A stretch of 64,000 nucleotides of DNA from JAPOXR01 sp965221935 (GCA_965221935.1 CBDCSZ010000070.1:1-64000), one strand, 5' to 3'; positions 26,508 through 35,756 are shown, numbered from the stretch's first letter. Notes: generated from the sequence alone by a model not told the origin. Numbers and translations: made by a program.

Positions 26508-27106
26508 TTATCCTGCTATCGCAATTGCTCCAGCCGAATGCGAAATTGGCTCATTGAAACGCACCGAGCGACACTTGCAAGTCCCGGATAGACTTTTAGG
26601 CGACTTGGCCGGCGAATTCCATCTCTTCACTTGTGGCGTTCGTTAAGGTCTAGTCGCCTGACAGTCTACTGCTGCTGCGCTTTCGGAAATCGGGTTGGCA
26701 GCTGACGCATGGCGACCTGTGTCCTCCCCGGATTTACAGGAATTAACCGGCCATCAGATGCCGAATGCCGTTTGAACGGCGATCACGGGATTAAATCCTG
26801 AAGGGCGACTGGCAATCCTTGAGGCAGAAACCGGATCAGGCAAGACCGATGCTGCGGGCCGATGACCGGCGTCGGGAGGCACCATTGACGCAGCTCTTGG
26901 ATGGGCCCTGAGGCCTGTGGCAGATGGTTACAGGTCGTTCACGGATTGCCGTCCCTTTCTGCTCGTGCGTTCTGTGCTGTTGGTGGTGGGAACGTCCCTA
27001 TTGGAGAGTTGAACAGGAGACACAGGGATCGATGAATTGATGGACGAGTCCCGGACAACAATGTATCGCCATTTTCCTGGTAATCGGAACGGACCGGAGG
27101 CAGGCT
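26508..27106. other. 600-base gap with no recognised gene
   Basis: Both strands were read. Short ORFs (for example 26939-27124 minus) lack family features. The left end should hold the promoter of the NicO gene, the right end that of the ImmA/IrrE gene. A possible ribosome site GGAGG lies at 27096-27100, just before GTG 27107. Confidence 0.4.
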
Positions 27107-28297
27107 GTGGCTAAGCGCGTTCAAGCATTGGTCGAGGGGTCGGTCCTCACCTGGGCGCGCGAGACGGCCGGCTACACGATTCAGGATGTCGCCAATAGAT
27201 TCAAGAAAGACCCGGAACTGATCACAGCCTGGGAAAGCGGCGAAGCAATGCCGTTCATGGGGCAGTTGCGCGTTATGGCCAACATATTCAAACGGCCGAT
27301 TTCAGATTTCTATCTTCCTGCGCCACCTGCCGAACGACCGCTTCCACATGATTTTCGTCGACCTCGTGGCTCAGTTGCGGGCAGCTACTCGCCCGACCTC
27401 CGCAAGCAGCTCCGGTTTGCGCGCGAACGCCAGGATATTACCACAGACTTGCTTGAGGATATGGGCGATCAACTCGAACACTTCTCGCACCAGGCCTGGA
27501 TGCACCAGTTACTCGAACGCGTCGGCCATACCATTCGCGACATTCTGGGTATCACCGGCGCTGATCAGAGATCCCGGACGGTTCCTTACAAAGCCCTGAG
27601 GGGATGGCGTCAGCGGATCGAGGCTCAGAACGTTCTCGTTTTCCAGTTTGATGGCGTTGCTGTTGAAGAGGCCTGGGGGTTTTCCATTTCCGAACCGGTT
27701 TTTCCTGTGATCGGGGTTAACAAGAAACTGGCTCCAAACGGCCGTGCCTTCACGATGCTCCACGAGTTCACCCACCTGTTTCTGGACAGAAGCGGCATCT
27801 GCGCTATCGATGACTATACGCGGCGAGCGCAGACCGACATGGAAGTCGAAGTTTTCTGCAATCACGCTGCCGCGGCGGCTCTCATGCCGGAGGCAGAGTT
27901 CAGTGCCAATGAGATCGTCGGTACTCGCAACGGTCCTGCCGTCGATTGGAGCGACCAGGCAATCAAGGGTATAGCATCCAGCTTCGGTGTTAGCCGGGAG
28001 GCGGCCGTAAGGCGTCTACTGACTTTCAATCTGACCACCGTCGATTTCTACCGCGAGCACCGTGCAAAGTATCATGCCCAGCTTTCTGCTCAGAAGGCCA
28101 AGGAGAGGGAACAAACCAAAGGGAGGGATTTCGTAGGGCAGAGTGGACCACAGCGAGCCTTGAGCGATTTTGGCAGAAACTACGTCCGAACCATCCTTGA
28201 CAGCCTAGGTGAGCAACGCATCACGCTCGCGGATGCTGCCCGGTATTTGCAGGTTCGGGCTCCAGCTGTGCGCAAGGTTCAGAAGCTCGCGTTGTAA
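27107..28297 (+). CDS. XRE-family HTH plus ImmA/IrrE metallopeptidase (DUF955), antitoxin-type
   Basis: 396 residues, GTG start at 27107 after GGAGGC. The N-terminal XRE helix-turn-helix (ARETAGYTIQDVANRFKKDP then LITAWESGEAMPF) is followed by the zinc peptidase motif HEFTHLFLDRSG (HEXXH) and a conserved tail (CNHAAAAALMPEAEF). Such proteins pair with a downstream DUF4411 PIN-like toxin and act as antitoxin and repressor; the partner lies 10 bases downstream but is destroyed. This gene itself is intact. Confidence 0.85.
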   Translation: MAKRVQALVEGSVLTWARETAGYTIQDVANRFKKDPELITAWESGEAMPFMGQLRVMANIFKRPISDFYLPAPPAERPLPHDFRRPRGSVAGSYSPDLRKQLRFARERQDITTDLLEDMGDQLEHFSHQAWMHQLLERVGHTIRDILGITGADQRSRTVPYKALRGWRQRIEAQNVLVFQFDGVAVEEAWGFSISEPVFPVIGVNKKLAPNGRAFTMLHEFTHLFLDRSGICAIDDYTRRAQTDMEVEVFCNHAAAAALMPEAEFSANEIVGTRNGPAVDWSDQAIKGIASSFGVSREAAVRRLLTFNLTTVDFYREHRAKYHAQLSAQKAKEREQTKGRDFVGQSGPQRALSDFGRNYVRTILDSLGEQRITLADAARYLQVRAPAVRKVQKLAL

Positions 28298-29100
28298 GGA
28301 TCGGGCTTTGGTTGAGAGCAATCCCTGCTACAGCATCGATACGAGCGCACTGATCGACTGGTGGAAGGATTACCCCCGGATGTGTTTCCTGGGCTTTTGC
28401 CGTTGATGGAGAAACTGATCATCGAAGGCCGTCTGCGCGCGGTTCGTTATGTTCGGGACGAAATCAAAGACTCAGATGACGTGCTGACACTTGCAAAATG
28501 GTGCAGGGATCGGAACAACTTCTATCTGGACGACAGCAACAAAGTCCAGATCATGTACCTGCTCATGACATATGAAGCGGCGGGGTCTCACCGATTCGCC
28601 GACTTTCGAGATACTCGTCGGGGGTCATTCCATCAAGGGAGTCGTGCGGCCTCCAGCCGTTGTAGAGTTCCATATATTCGTCGATGAGGGGTCTGAGCCC
28701 GGAGACGTTCACGGCGGTGTCCTGAACATTGTAGAACTCGTTTCTGAGCGTCGCCTGCATACGTTCGACGCGTCCGTTCTGTTTCGGCGACTTCGGCGGC
28801 AAAACGGCGAGGGTGATGTTTCTGTCTCCGCACGCGGCCTCGAACTCGGCCATGAACTCGGAGCCGCCGTCGACCTGCACGGCCTCGACTGAGAACGGCG
28901 CCTGGCGGACCAGCTTGTCAAGGAAGCGGGCGGCGCTGGCCGCGGTCGCGTTTGAGGCGGCCATGCCGCAGCCCCAGCGCGAGAGACGGTCGACGGCGGT
29001 GAAGTGTCTGACGGTCCGGCCGGGCCGCAGCGACACGGTGAGCGTGTCGACCTGGACCGCCTGCCCGGGCCGTTCGGCCCGCAGCGCGCGGGGGATCCGC

Positions 29101-30489
29101 ACCATAAGCGTTAACTTGTTTTCTGTTCCTCTGTCTTCATTCCGATCGGGAAGTATCTTTCCATTTGCGGACGGCGTTTTCGCGGCGGCTCCGAGAGGCC
29201 ACGGGATATCGCGGGCCAGTCCGCCAGGAGCTCGGGCAGGGGAATGCCGGGCTCGATCGTTCGGCGGACCTGGTTGAACATGAGCTTGAACTCACGCCAC
29301 CTGCTGCCGACGCGGCCGGGCGGGGAGGTCGTATCCCCAGGGGGAAACGGCGCTCGCGTGGGCGATCAGCTTTTCGGCGAGCAGGGCGGTGAAGAGCTTG
29401 CCGTAAAGCCACGCCCTTGAACTCTCGCCGTCTCGCTTGGGAAGGTGCCCGAGCTGCGCGGCCGACTTGAAACGCTTGAACACCAGCTCCACCTGCCACC
29501 TCAGACGGTACCAGTCCAGAACCTCCTCCGGCGTGAAGCCGGCCTCGGGGAGGGTCGTGAACACGATCACATACTTGGCGAACTCCAGCGACTGCGGCTT
29601 GGGGACCGTGCCTTTTCTGGACGCCTTCCGGAGCAGCTTCCTGTGCGCGAGATCGATGGCCGCGTCCGACTTCCGGACCGCGCAGACCCGCCCGGGCGCC
29701 AAAGGGACGGAACCGCCGCCGGCCGCCGCCGGCCATGACGAGGCATGGCCGGGACGGTCCAGCCCGGCGACAGCGCCAAGCAGGTCGAAGCTCCCGCCGT
29801 CCGGACCGGCGAGGCGAAGGGAACCGGTGTTCACACGCACCAAGGCATGGCCGCCGGAGCGCGCGACATGCCCGATGCCGGCGGCGGTCGAATAGCCGCG
29901 GTCTCCGATCAGGCAGTCGCCGCGCTCCACCGGGAACTGCCGGAACGACTCGCCGGTCCCCGGACCCTCGGTCTCCGTCAGCCGGAAATGGTCGCAGACC
30001 AGGGAAGGCAGGCGCACGCTGTAGTGGAGCCGCCACAGCGAACCCGTCTTTCCCGGCTCCTTCACCGTCGTCGCGTCCACCAGGCGGACCTCGAACCCGC
30101 CGTCCGGGGAGCCGGACAGCGCGCCGCCCCGCTCCTCGAACAGCGCGCGGCACAGCGAATGAAGCCACGGACCGGCCTTGGCGAGGCGCTTCATCAGCGC
30201 CACCGACGACAGATCCGCAAGGCCGGCGCGGCGGGCCCGCACAGCGGTTTCACGCAGAGAGTGCCCGCAGCCAAGATGAAGCAGAAGCACACGGAGCAGA
30301 TTTTCCGGCGACTTGTCCTTCCGCAGCCCCTTCAGCGCGCCCGACTCCGCCGCCAGCGCCTCCCAGCCGGGCGGAAGAAAACCCAGCAGCAGGTCCCAGT
30401 CCTCTTTCATGCCGCGCCGCTCCCCAAAACCATCGATGCGGCACAATAGCAGAGCGCCCGGTTATGTCAAACAAGTTAACGCTTATGGT
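29101..30489 (-). mobile_element. IS4-family insertion sequence with perfect 21-bp inverted repeats
   Basis: Left end ACCATAAGCGTTAACTTGTT (plus T) at 29101-29121 and its exact reverse complement at 30469-30489. Flanks GGATCCGC (29093-29100) and GGACCGCC (30490-30497) look like a near-identical 7-8 bp target duplication with one base difference. The 1389-bp element has one intact transposase gene and is probably the most recent insertion in this nest. Confidence 0.88.
29292..30410 (-). CDS. IS4-family transposase
   Basis: 372 residues from ATG 30410 (MKEDWDLLLGFLPPGWEALA), preceded by GGGGAG; an in-frame ATG at 30446 is an alternative. Motifs: VRLVDATTVKEPGKTGSLWR (first Asp), GDCLIGDRGYSTAAGIGHV (second Asp in DRGY), LDWYRLRWQVELVFKRFKSA (the YREK-like signature with the catalytic Glu). 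The N-terminal region includes LRVLLLHLGCGHSLRETAVR. Intact, so the element may be mobile. Confidence 0.9.
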   Translation of the reverse strand: MKEDWDLLLGFLPPGWEALAAESGALKGLRKDKSPENLLRVLLLHLGCGHSLRETAVRARRAGLADLSSVALMKRLAKAGPWLHSLCRALFEERGGALSGSPDGGFEVRLVDATTVKEPGKTGSLWRLHYSVRLPSLVCDHFRLTETEGPGTGESFRQFPVERGDCLIGDRGYSTAAGIGHVARSGGHALVRVNTGSLRLAGPDGGSFDLLGAVAGLDRPGHASSWPAAAGGGSVPLAPGRVCAVRKSDAAIDLAHRKLLRKASRKGTVPKPQSLEFAKYVIVFTTLPEAGFTPEEVLDWYRLRWQVELVFKRFKSAAQLGHLPKRDGESSRAWLYGKLFTALLAEKLIAHASAVSPWGYDLPARPRRQQVA

Positions 30490-31404
30490 GGACCGCCCTG
30501 CGCGCGCGGCTTCGCGCTGGACCGAGCGGCTCCGGCGGCTGTGCGCCGTGAAGGCGCTGACCGGGGCCATGCGGCCTCTGCGGACCAGATCGCGGATGGC
30601 CCGCCCGCCCGTCGCGTCGGAGACCCTGATCCCCTCCCGGCGGAGCACGGCGGCGATCTTGCCCCTTCCCCAGGCCGGGAACCTTTTCCGCAGCTCCCGC
30701 ACGCGGCCCTCGAGCCCGCGGCGCAGCTCCGGCCGGCGGCAGCGGAGCGGGCGGGTGGAGAGCCGCTCCGGCCGTTTTTCCCAGCGGCGCAGCGTCGACA
30801 GCGGAACGCCGACGGCGCGCGCCGCCTGTTCCACAGTCAGGCCGTCGCGACAGGCCCGCCGCCAGCGGCGGACCAGATCTGCGCGCCTTGCGGTCTCAGC
30901 GCCGGGTGAAGACAAAAGCCGTGACGCGCGGGCGGCGTTTCTGATAACATGTCCGGGCAGGCCAAAAACCTGCATTGGGGTTCTCCTTTTTCGGTTTTCA
31001 CAACTAAACGAACTGATGGAGAACCCCGCCCCTCAGGGCAAGTCAAAATCTGATCCGGGGGTCCCAGAACCCTCCGGTCGGGCTGCGCCCTCCCTCCGGT
31101 TTCTGAGACCCCCGGCGCCGCCTCGAAAACTTCATATGAGTGTGATCAGGCACAGATCAAGGTTCGTGAGATCATGGCGCGGTTTCAAAGTCCAATGAAA
31201 ACACGCGGTATAAGCAACGCCGATCCATTTGTGATTGCCCAGGCTTTTGTCAACGGAGATAACTGGTGTGTCGTATCGTCGGAGAGGCCTGCAAACAGCA
31301 ACGCCCATAAAAACCCGAACATTCCCTTTGTATGCAAAGAAATCGGGGTCAGGCACATCAGGTTTCTCGATATGCTTCGTATGGAGAATTGGAAGCTGGG
31401 ATAG

Positions 31405-31630
31405 TTCGTTTTTTTAGAACTGTCACAGCCCGGATTCCGCAAAATCCGATAACGATGCTGGATGCCGCCACTGAATCTGGCGATCTGCGAGTTCTTCCAG
31501 CCAACCGCCTTGAGGCCCTGAAAGGCAATCGGGAAGGTCAGCACTCGATACGTATCAATGGTCAATGGCGATTTTTTTCATCTGGACAGAACAGGGTCCG
31601 GCTAAAGTTGAGATCACAGACTATCATTGA
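31405..31630 (+). pseudogene. HigB-type toxin, degraded
   Basis: The conserved body LDAATESGDLRVLPANRLEA then LKGNREGQHSIRINGQWRF is RelE/HigB-like. The start codon and roughly ten N-terminal residues are missing compared with typical HigB, and a T-run of seven at 31572-31578 shifts the frame just before FIWTEQGPAKVEITDYH, which ends at TGA 31628-31630. HigB toxins are ribosome-dependent mRNA interferases. The gene is directly followed by an intact higA-like gene, in the usual toxin-first order. Confidence 0.75.
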
Positions 31631-31650
31631 CAGCAGAGGGAGTTCTGCAA

Positions 31651-31950
31651 ATGCCGTTAATGAAGATCCCGTGCCATCCAGGCGAGATTTTGAAATACGA
31701 GTTCCTGATCCCGCTCGAAATGAGCGAGGGCCAACTTGCCAGGCGGCTCTATATACCTCGAACCCGTATTGAGAGGCTGGCTGGGGGAACGACCGGTGTA
31801 ACCGTGGATACTGCCCTGCGCCTTGCCCGTTTCTTCGGAACCACTCCCGAGTTCTGGATGAACTTGCAGCGGAACTACGATCTCGCCCATGCCAATATTG
31901 ATGTGTCCGGCATTGAACCCTTGAAAAAGCCGTCTGAACCCGAACTATAA
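31651..31950 (+). CDS. higA: HigA-family antitoxin
   Basis: 99 residues from ATG 31651 (MPLMKIPCHPGEILKYEFLI), preceded by GGGAG. Features: XRE helix-turn-helix MSEGQLARRLYIPRTRIERL with TTGVTVDTALRLARFFGTTP and EFWMNLQRNYDL, the standard HigA signature. It would repress its own operon and bind HigB. It lies 20 bases after the degraded higB; with the toxin dead it is an orphan antitoxin. Confidence 0.88.
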   Translation: MPLMKIPCHPGEILKYEFLIPLEMSEGQLARRLYIPRTRIERLAGGTTGVTVDTALRLARFFGTTPEFWMNLQRNYDLAHANIDVSGIEPLKKPSEPEL

Positions 31951-31971
31951 TCCCCTGTCCGGAAAGGAGCG

Positions 31972-32060
31972 CAGACTGTGTGAAAACCGGCTTCACAGGG
32001 GCAGTTTCAGCCCCGCAGTTTGCATCTTCACCATCAGTTTGCCGGTTTTCACACAGTCTG
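31972..32060. repeat. 89-bp inverted-repeat unit (MITE-like)
   Basis: CAGACTGTGTGAAAACCGGC at 31972-31991 is perfectly inverted at 32041-32060. A third, single copy of the end (GTTTTCACACAGTCT, then a similar CG/CGA pattern) lies at 33757-33771 in the same orientation as the right arm. The unit is non-coding between its arms. It is either a miniature element or the joined ends of a larger IS. Confidence 0.65.
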
Positions 32061-32386
32061 GACCGAATTCATAAAACCGCCGATCCGCCTGAAAATCGCC
32101 TGGAATCGACCGGATTCCTGTTCGCAAGCCCTGTCCCGTATACGGTGCCCGGATAGACTGGCTCCGCCGGACCTTTCCGGACAGGTAAAAGCCATGCTTG
32201 CAGGTCTGCGCCGAGTTCGGGGCTAACCTCATTCGGATGCGCACAAGGGAGGGCATGTGTTGTTTTTCGGTTTGGATTGCTGCGTATTTCCCGGTTTTTT
32301 GCTCGGTTTGGGACGATTCTTCCCGTATTGCGCTGATCTGACTGGTACGATTCGGGACTTGTCTGCCGTTTCAGGATGTCATTCCA
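32061..32386. other. Gap upstream of the brnT remnant; no gene seen
   Basis: 326 bases with no recognisable gene. The last 30-odd bases probably encode the mutated N-terminus of BrnT, since family similarity begins abruptly at 32387. Confidence 0.4.
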
Positions 32387-32611
32387 GTGCTTGACGTCAC
32401 CGCTGCCGCCCGGCGGATTTTCGACGGACCTGTGCCGTCACGCGCAGACAGGCGCCGCGATTACGGCGAGGAACGGCATATCTGCATTGGCCAGGCGGGC
32501 AGGGCGGTGATGTTGGCTGCACATACCATGCGTGGCCAGCATGTGCGGCTGATCTCAGCGCGCCCGGCCTCGCGCCGGGAAAGGAAGAACTGGCATGGGT
32601 GGAAACGATAG
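32387..32611 (+). pseudogene. BrnT-type toxin, N-terminally degraded
   Basis: The C-terminal two thirds of BrnT are recognisable: AARRIFDGPVPSRADRRRDY, GEERHICIGQAGRAVML, GQHVRLISARPASRRERK. The normal start (an FxWDxxKxxxNxxKHGV-type block) is absent. BrnT is a RelE-fold ribonuclease neutralised by BrnA. The ORF overlaps brnA by 17 bases, as in functional pairs. The missing N-terminal strand should inactivate it. Confidence 0.65.
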
Positions 32612-32855
32612 ACCGCTCTCCCTGAAGGAAATCGCCGCGGTCGACGACAGGGATATCGATTTCAGCGACATTCCGGAGCTGGACGAGTCCTTCTGGCGCG
32701 ATGCCTCACTCGTTGAGCCGGACCGGACGAATCGGATCACCCTCCGGGTCAAGCGTTCGGTGCTGAGCCACTTCCGGTAACAGGGCCGCGGCTGCCAGAC
32801 GCGGATCAACCGCGTTCTTGAAAGCTATGTCCGGGCACAGCGCAGGGCCGACTGA
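32595..32855 (+). pseudogene. BrnA-type antitoxin with in-frame ochre codon
   Basis: From ATG 32595: IAAVDDRDIDFSDIPELDES, FWRDASLVEPDRTNRITLRV, KRSVLSHFR, then TAA at 32778-32780, then QGRGCQTRINRVLESYVRAQ in the same frame to TGA 32853-32855. In intact BrnA the segment is continuous (HFRxxGxGYQTRINxVL), so a single base change created the stop. The lost part holds most of the ribbon-helix-helix DNA-binding domain. Confidence 0.75.
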
Positions 32856-33269
32856 CCGTTCGACCGGAACGGGCCGCGGCTGTCGCCATTGCCGGGTTCG
32901 GCCCCTGCGGAATTGCTGCAGGCCTCGGCGGTGCTCGCGAGCTCAGCCATTTATGTATGAACCGTCAAACGGAGTTGTGGCAGGTGGCTGACGGAACGGC
33001 GCCGCACGATTCGGGAATCCACACTGTCATATCCGCGGACCGGTTGGCTGCGGCAGCCGACTATCTGCCGGAATCCGGAGACTTGCCTCTCAATTTCAGG
33101 GTATTCCTGAAACGATTGGTTCATCGCTTCGCCAATGATCCCGGACTTTCGTCCAACCGCGGCTTGGGCCCGGCGGTCCCCAAATTAGGAATCGGGATCC
33201 ATGCCGGCAGCGAAACTCTCGATATCCACTCCCGCCTGATCGACATCCGTCAGTGAAATCCGAGGATCG

Positions 33270-33413
33270 TGCCGCATAGACGGTCTCGCGTGACCAGTCG
33301 ATCACCTTCTTCAGATACCGGCACCTGATCGCGCGAGGCTGAACCAGGTCTGCCGGACGGCCAAGGACGCGGCGCGGCGCATCGGGCAGATCGAAGAACC
33401 GGAAGAAAGGATC
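33270..33413 (-). pseudogene. Nucleotidyltransferase (MntA-like) remnant
   Basis: The frame encodes DPFFRFFDLPDAPRRVLGRP, ADLVQPRAIRCRYLKKVIDW then SRETVYAA, which corresponds to the last 45-50 residues of MNT-type antitoxins (compare KVDLLTVRSIKNRYLREAIN in the intact copy at 8976-9326). The catalytic GSxxxG/DxD part upstream is not recognisable. No HEPN partner remains. Confidence 0.5.
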
Positions 33414-33756
33414 CTGATCGCTGCCCGGGCGAATGACGGCCGCCATGCTTGCCGGGATCGCCCAAGTCGAGCGCGGCCAGATCAGTGAACGCGTCAAGTC
33501 GGGACGGGAAGGCACAGCGCATCGCCGCCGCCTAACCCGGAATAATAGCGTGCACCCTTGAATGCAGCGGAAGCACGTGACAAGAAACTCGACCGCCAAA
33601 CCGGGCATCGCCCCAAGACGAACAAACGCGCTCGCCGCGATCTGGAAGCTGTCAATGAGGGACGGAGCTCCTGCCGGATTGCCCGCGATCCCGCCATATC
33701 CAGAACACTGCCGCCGCCATCGTCAGGCGGCACCGGGAAGCCGCCTGAGGTTGGGA

Positions 33757-33771
33757 GTTTTCACACAGTCT
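33757..33771. repeat. Solitary copy of the 32.0-kb inverted-repeat end
   Basis: GTTTTCACACAGTCT, matching the right arm of the 31972-32060 unit, with further similarity beyond it (CGGTCGATT versus GGACCGAATT). It could mark the far end of a decayed element spanning the brnTA and mnt remnants. Confidence 0.5.
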
Positions 33772-33841
33772 CGGTCGATTTGCGGAGTGGAGACACGAGG
33801 TTCCAATCAGGCAAATCGCCAGGCCGATCGTGCAGTGGGGC

Positions 33842-34051
33842 CTACTCGATCAGGGAGAGGTTTTCGGCGGCTGACCTGCCGCCGCGGCCGGGCTGCAGTT
33901 CGTAGGAGATCTTCTGCCCGTCCGCCAGCGTGGCTAGCCCGGCGCGTTCGACCGCCGAGATATGCACGAATGCATCGGCCGTGCCATCGTCCGGTTCGAT
34001 GAACCCGAAGCCTTTATCTTGGTTGAACCATTTCACGGTGCCCGTGGTCAT
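33842..34051 (-). CDS. Cold-shock domain protein (CspA family)
   Basis: 69 residues from ATG 34051, with GAGGA 8 bases upstream. MTTGTVKWFNQDKGFGFIEP has RNP1 (KGFGFI) and is followed by RNP2 (DAFVHIS). It binds single-stranded RNA and DNA and acts as an RNA chaperone. It stands alone between the accessory region and the transporter/amidase operon. The 250 bases upstream (34052-34303) carry no gene and probably hold its leader and promoter. Confidence 0.92.
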   Translation of the reverse strand: MTTGTVKWFNQDKGFGFIEPDDGTADAFVHISAVERAGLATLADGQKISYELQPGRGGRSAAENLSLIE

Positions 34052-34303
34052 TGCGAATTCCTCTCGGCGATAAATGTAACGGCCCGCTTCTATACGGCTG
34101 CCACCGGGTGTCAACGAAAGAAAAATCCTGCAGATCCTCTTCACCGGCCGAACTGCAAACAGATCCGATTCTTGCAGCTTCCATGATTTCCCGATCCGTA
34201 TATGGCGCCGTTGGTGAGATTGAATCTGCACCAGTCAGATGAAACACTGGCCGAGACGGGTATTGCCGACCTTCTGCACAGTTTGGTGTCTGACCCAGTC
34301 TCC

Positions 34304-35707
34304 TCATGCGACGGGCGGAATTCGATCCGCCCATGGACGAGCTGCTTCAAAGGCCGCGGCAGCGCGGAAAATGTCTTCCTCGCCGATAGCCTTGGAAATG
34401 ACCTGCAAGCCGACGGGAAGACCGTCCCCAGTAAAGCCAACCGGCAAGGACGCCGCAGGATTACCAGTCAAATTGAAGGGATATGTATAGGCAACCCAAG
34501 AAATTATGTTCGCTCGGGGCAGTTCCGGCGGTGTGTTCAACCCGACATCAAATGCCGCAACCGGCAGGGTAGGCGTGACAAGCAGGTCGTAACCCTGCAG
34601 GAACTGACGGAGCCGCTCCCGGAATTCATAGCGCCGGAAAACCTGCGTGTAGTATTCCTCCAGCGTTTGGTCCAGTGCGCCATCCAGAACTTCAGCAACA
34701 GCAGGGTCAAGTTGGTCCGGCGAATTGGCCAGCACATCCTTCAACCGCGTGCCGACGCCCGCGTAAAACTCTGCCATCCACATGTCGCTCGGGTCGCTGT
34801 CCATGACAGTCTCGACTTCATCGACAATACATCCAAGCTCTTCGAACACACGGACCGCCCTTTCGCAGATTTCCACGATTTCCGGCAGCGGCTTGGCGTA
34901 GCCGAGAGTCGGGCTCCATGCGATACGCATTCCCTTCACAGGCAGGTCGCAGGCCGCAAGAAAGTCCGGAATCTCTCCGGCGACAGCAAACGGATCGCGC
35001 CGATCATACTCGGAAATCGCCGACAGAAGGAGGGCCGCATCCCGCACTGTTCGCGCGATTGGGCCAACATGGGCAAGCGTCGGCGTTGCAGAAACAGGAA
35101 ATATCGGAACCCTCCCAAAATGCGCCTTGATGCCGAAGAGACCCGTCAGAGAGCAGGGGATGCGGACGGATCCGCCCCCATCCGTGCCAAGTGCGAAGGG
35201 AGTCACGCCGGTGGCCACGCTCGCGACGGCGCCACAGCTCGACCCGCCTGGCGTCTTTTTCAGGTTCCAAGGGTTCCTCGTGATTCCGGTGACGGGGCTG
35301 TCGCCAACAGGTTTGCAGCCAAACTCGCTGGTTGTCGACTTGCCGATGACAACCGCTCCCTGTTGCTTCGCCTGCCTGACGGAAGGCGCATCCACGGCGG
35401 CGATGTTGTTTTCCATTGGCTTTGAGCCAAAGGTAAGTCGGACGCCGCCTACCGCAATCAGGTCTTTGATCGAAATCGGCAATCCGTGCAGCAGTCCGGG
35501 CTCCTCGCCGTCCAATATGGCCCTTTCCGCTGCCTTGGCGTGGTCAAACGCGGAGTCATCCATTCTTGTCACAAAGCAGTTCAGCGCCGGATCCACTTCG
35601 TCTCTCCGCGCAAGACTGTGCTCCAGTAATTCGACCGGAGAAACGGCTTTGTTGACAATTAACTCGCGTAATTCGATTGCGCTCTTGTAAAGCAGATCTC
35701 CGGTCAT
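34304..35707 (-). CDS. Amidase (amidase signature family)
   Basis: 467 residues. Motifs: LLHGLPISIKDLIAVGGVRL (catalytic Lys), GKSTTSEFGCKPVGDSPVTG, KKTPGGSSCGAVASVATGVT (cis-Ser) and LGTDGGGSVRIPCSLTGLFG (nucleophile Ser). The C-terminal region (QGYDLLVTPTLPVAAFDVGL, NLTGNPAASLPVGFTGDGLP) is complete. It hydrolyses an amide bond; which one is not readable. It is the last gene of the minus-strand cluster, 49 bases after the cyclase-family gene, suggesting that both process the ligand imported by the Liv-type transporter. Confidence 0.88.
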   Translation of the reverse strand: MTGDLLYKSAIELRELIVNKAVSPVELLEHSLARRDEVDPALNCFVTRMDDSAFDHAKAAERAILDGEEPGLLHGLPISIKDLIAVGGVRLTFGSKPMENNIAAVDAPSVRQAKQQGAVVIGKSTTSEFGCKPVGDSPVTGITRNPWNLKKTPGGSSCGAVASVATGVTPFALGTDGGGSVRIPCSLTGLFGIKAHFGRVPIFPVSATPTLAHVGPIARTVRDAALLLSAISEYDRRDPFAVAGEIPDFLAACDLPVKGMRIAWSPTLGYAKPLPEIVEICERAVRVFEELGCIVDEVETVMDSDPSDMWMAEFYAGVGTRLKDVLANSPDQLDPAVAEVLDGALDQTLEEYYTQVFRRYEFRERLRQFLQGYDLLVTPTLPVAAFDVGLNTPPELPRANIISWVAYTYPFNLTGNPAASLPVGFTGDGLPVGLQVISKAIGEEDIFRAAAAFEAARPWADRIPPVA

Positions 35708-35756
35708 GTGACGGCCCCTTTTTGTCGTTCTCCGCTCAGCAGCACCGACGGATCAA

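Larger units (their letters stand above)
28575..30975 (-). pseudogene. IS481-like transposase (HTH plus rve integrase core), interrupted
   Basis: N-terminal part at 30975-30490: DLVRRWRRACRDGLTVEQAA then RAVGVPLSTLRRWE (HTH) and a second HTH (RKRFPAWGRGKIAAVLRREG). C-terminal part at 29100-28575: AVQVDTLTVSLRPG (first Asp), EAVQVDGGSEFMAEFEAACG (second Asp), LPPKSPKQNGRVERMQATLR (Glu). The IS4-family insertion separates the HTH and catalytic halves. Corrected length is about 340 residues. All three DDE residues are present. The final codons up to the stop at 28563 lie in the host flank. Confidence 0.8.
28575..31132 (-). mobile_element. IS481-like insertion sequence with nested IS4-family element
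   Basis: Flanked by the 6-bp duplication CATATG (28569-28574 and 31133-31138) inside the DUF4411 gene. The ends begin AAGCGGCGGGGTCT on the left and, in reverse complement, AAGTTTTCGAGGCGGCG on the right, so the inverted repeat is short and interrupted. The right part contains a 10-bp inverted repeat GGGGTTCTCC/GGAGAACCCC (30977-30986, 31018-31027) and a longer one around 31056-31110. Its transposase is split by a second IS at 29101-30489. Confidence 0.75.
28308..31404 (+). pseudogene. DUF4411 (PIN-like) toxin gene, frameshifted and split by an IS
   Basis: Starts at TTG 28308 with CYSIDTSALIDWWKDYP (the Asp of the PIN-like active site). One C is missing in the C-run at 28373-28377, after which PDVFPGLLPLMEKLIIEGRL and KWCRDRNNFYLDDSNKVQIM follow in another frame up to 28574. 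An IS481-type element (28575-31132) then intervenes, flanked by CATATG. The gene resumes at 31139 with ECDQAQIKVREIMARFQSPM, ISNADPFVIAQAFVNGDNWC and EIGVRHIRFLDMLRMENWKLG to TAG 31404. Joining across one CATATG copy gives a seamless frame (LLMTYECDQAQ). The toxin is doubly inactivated beside an intact antitoxin gene. Confidence 0.85.

Noticed and set aside
9436..32855. Possible stop-codon reassignment, because TAG interrupts the pentapeptide gene and TAA interrupts brnA in frame.
   Set aside because: TAG and TAA end other genes correctly (for example TAG after the cold-shock protein and TAA of the IS5 remnant), and many accessory genes are otherwise damaged.
33558..33905. ORFs at 33558-33905 and 33562-34002.
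   Set aside because: No recognisable family; they run into the antisense strand of the cold-shock gene.
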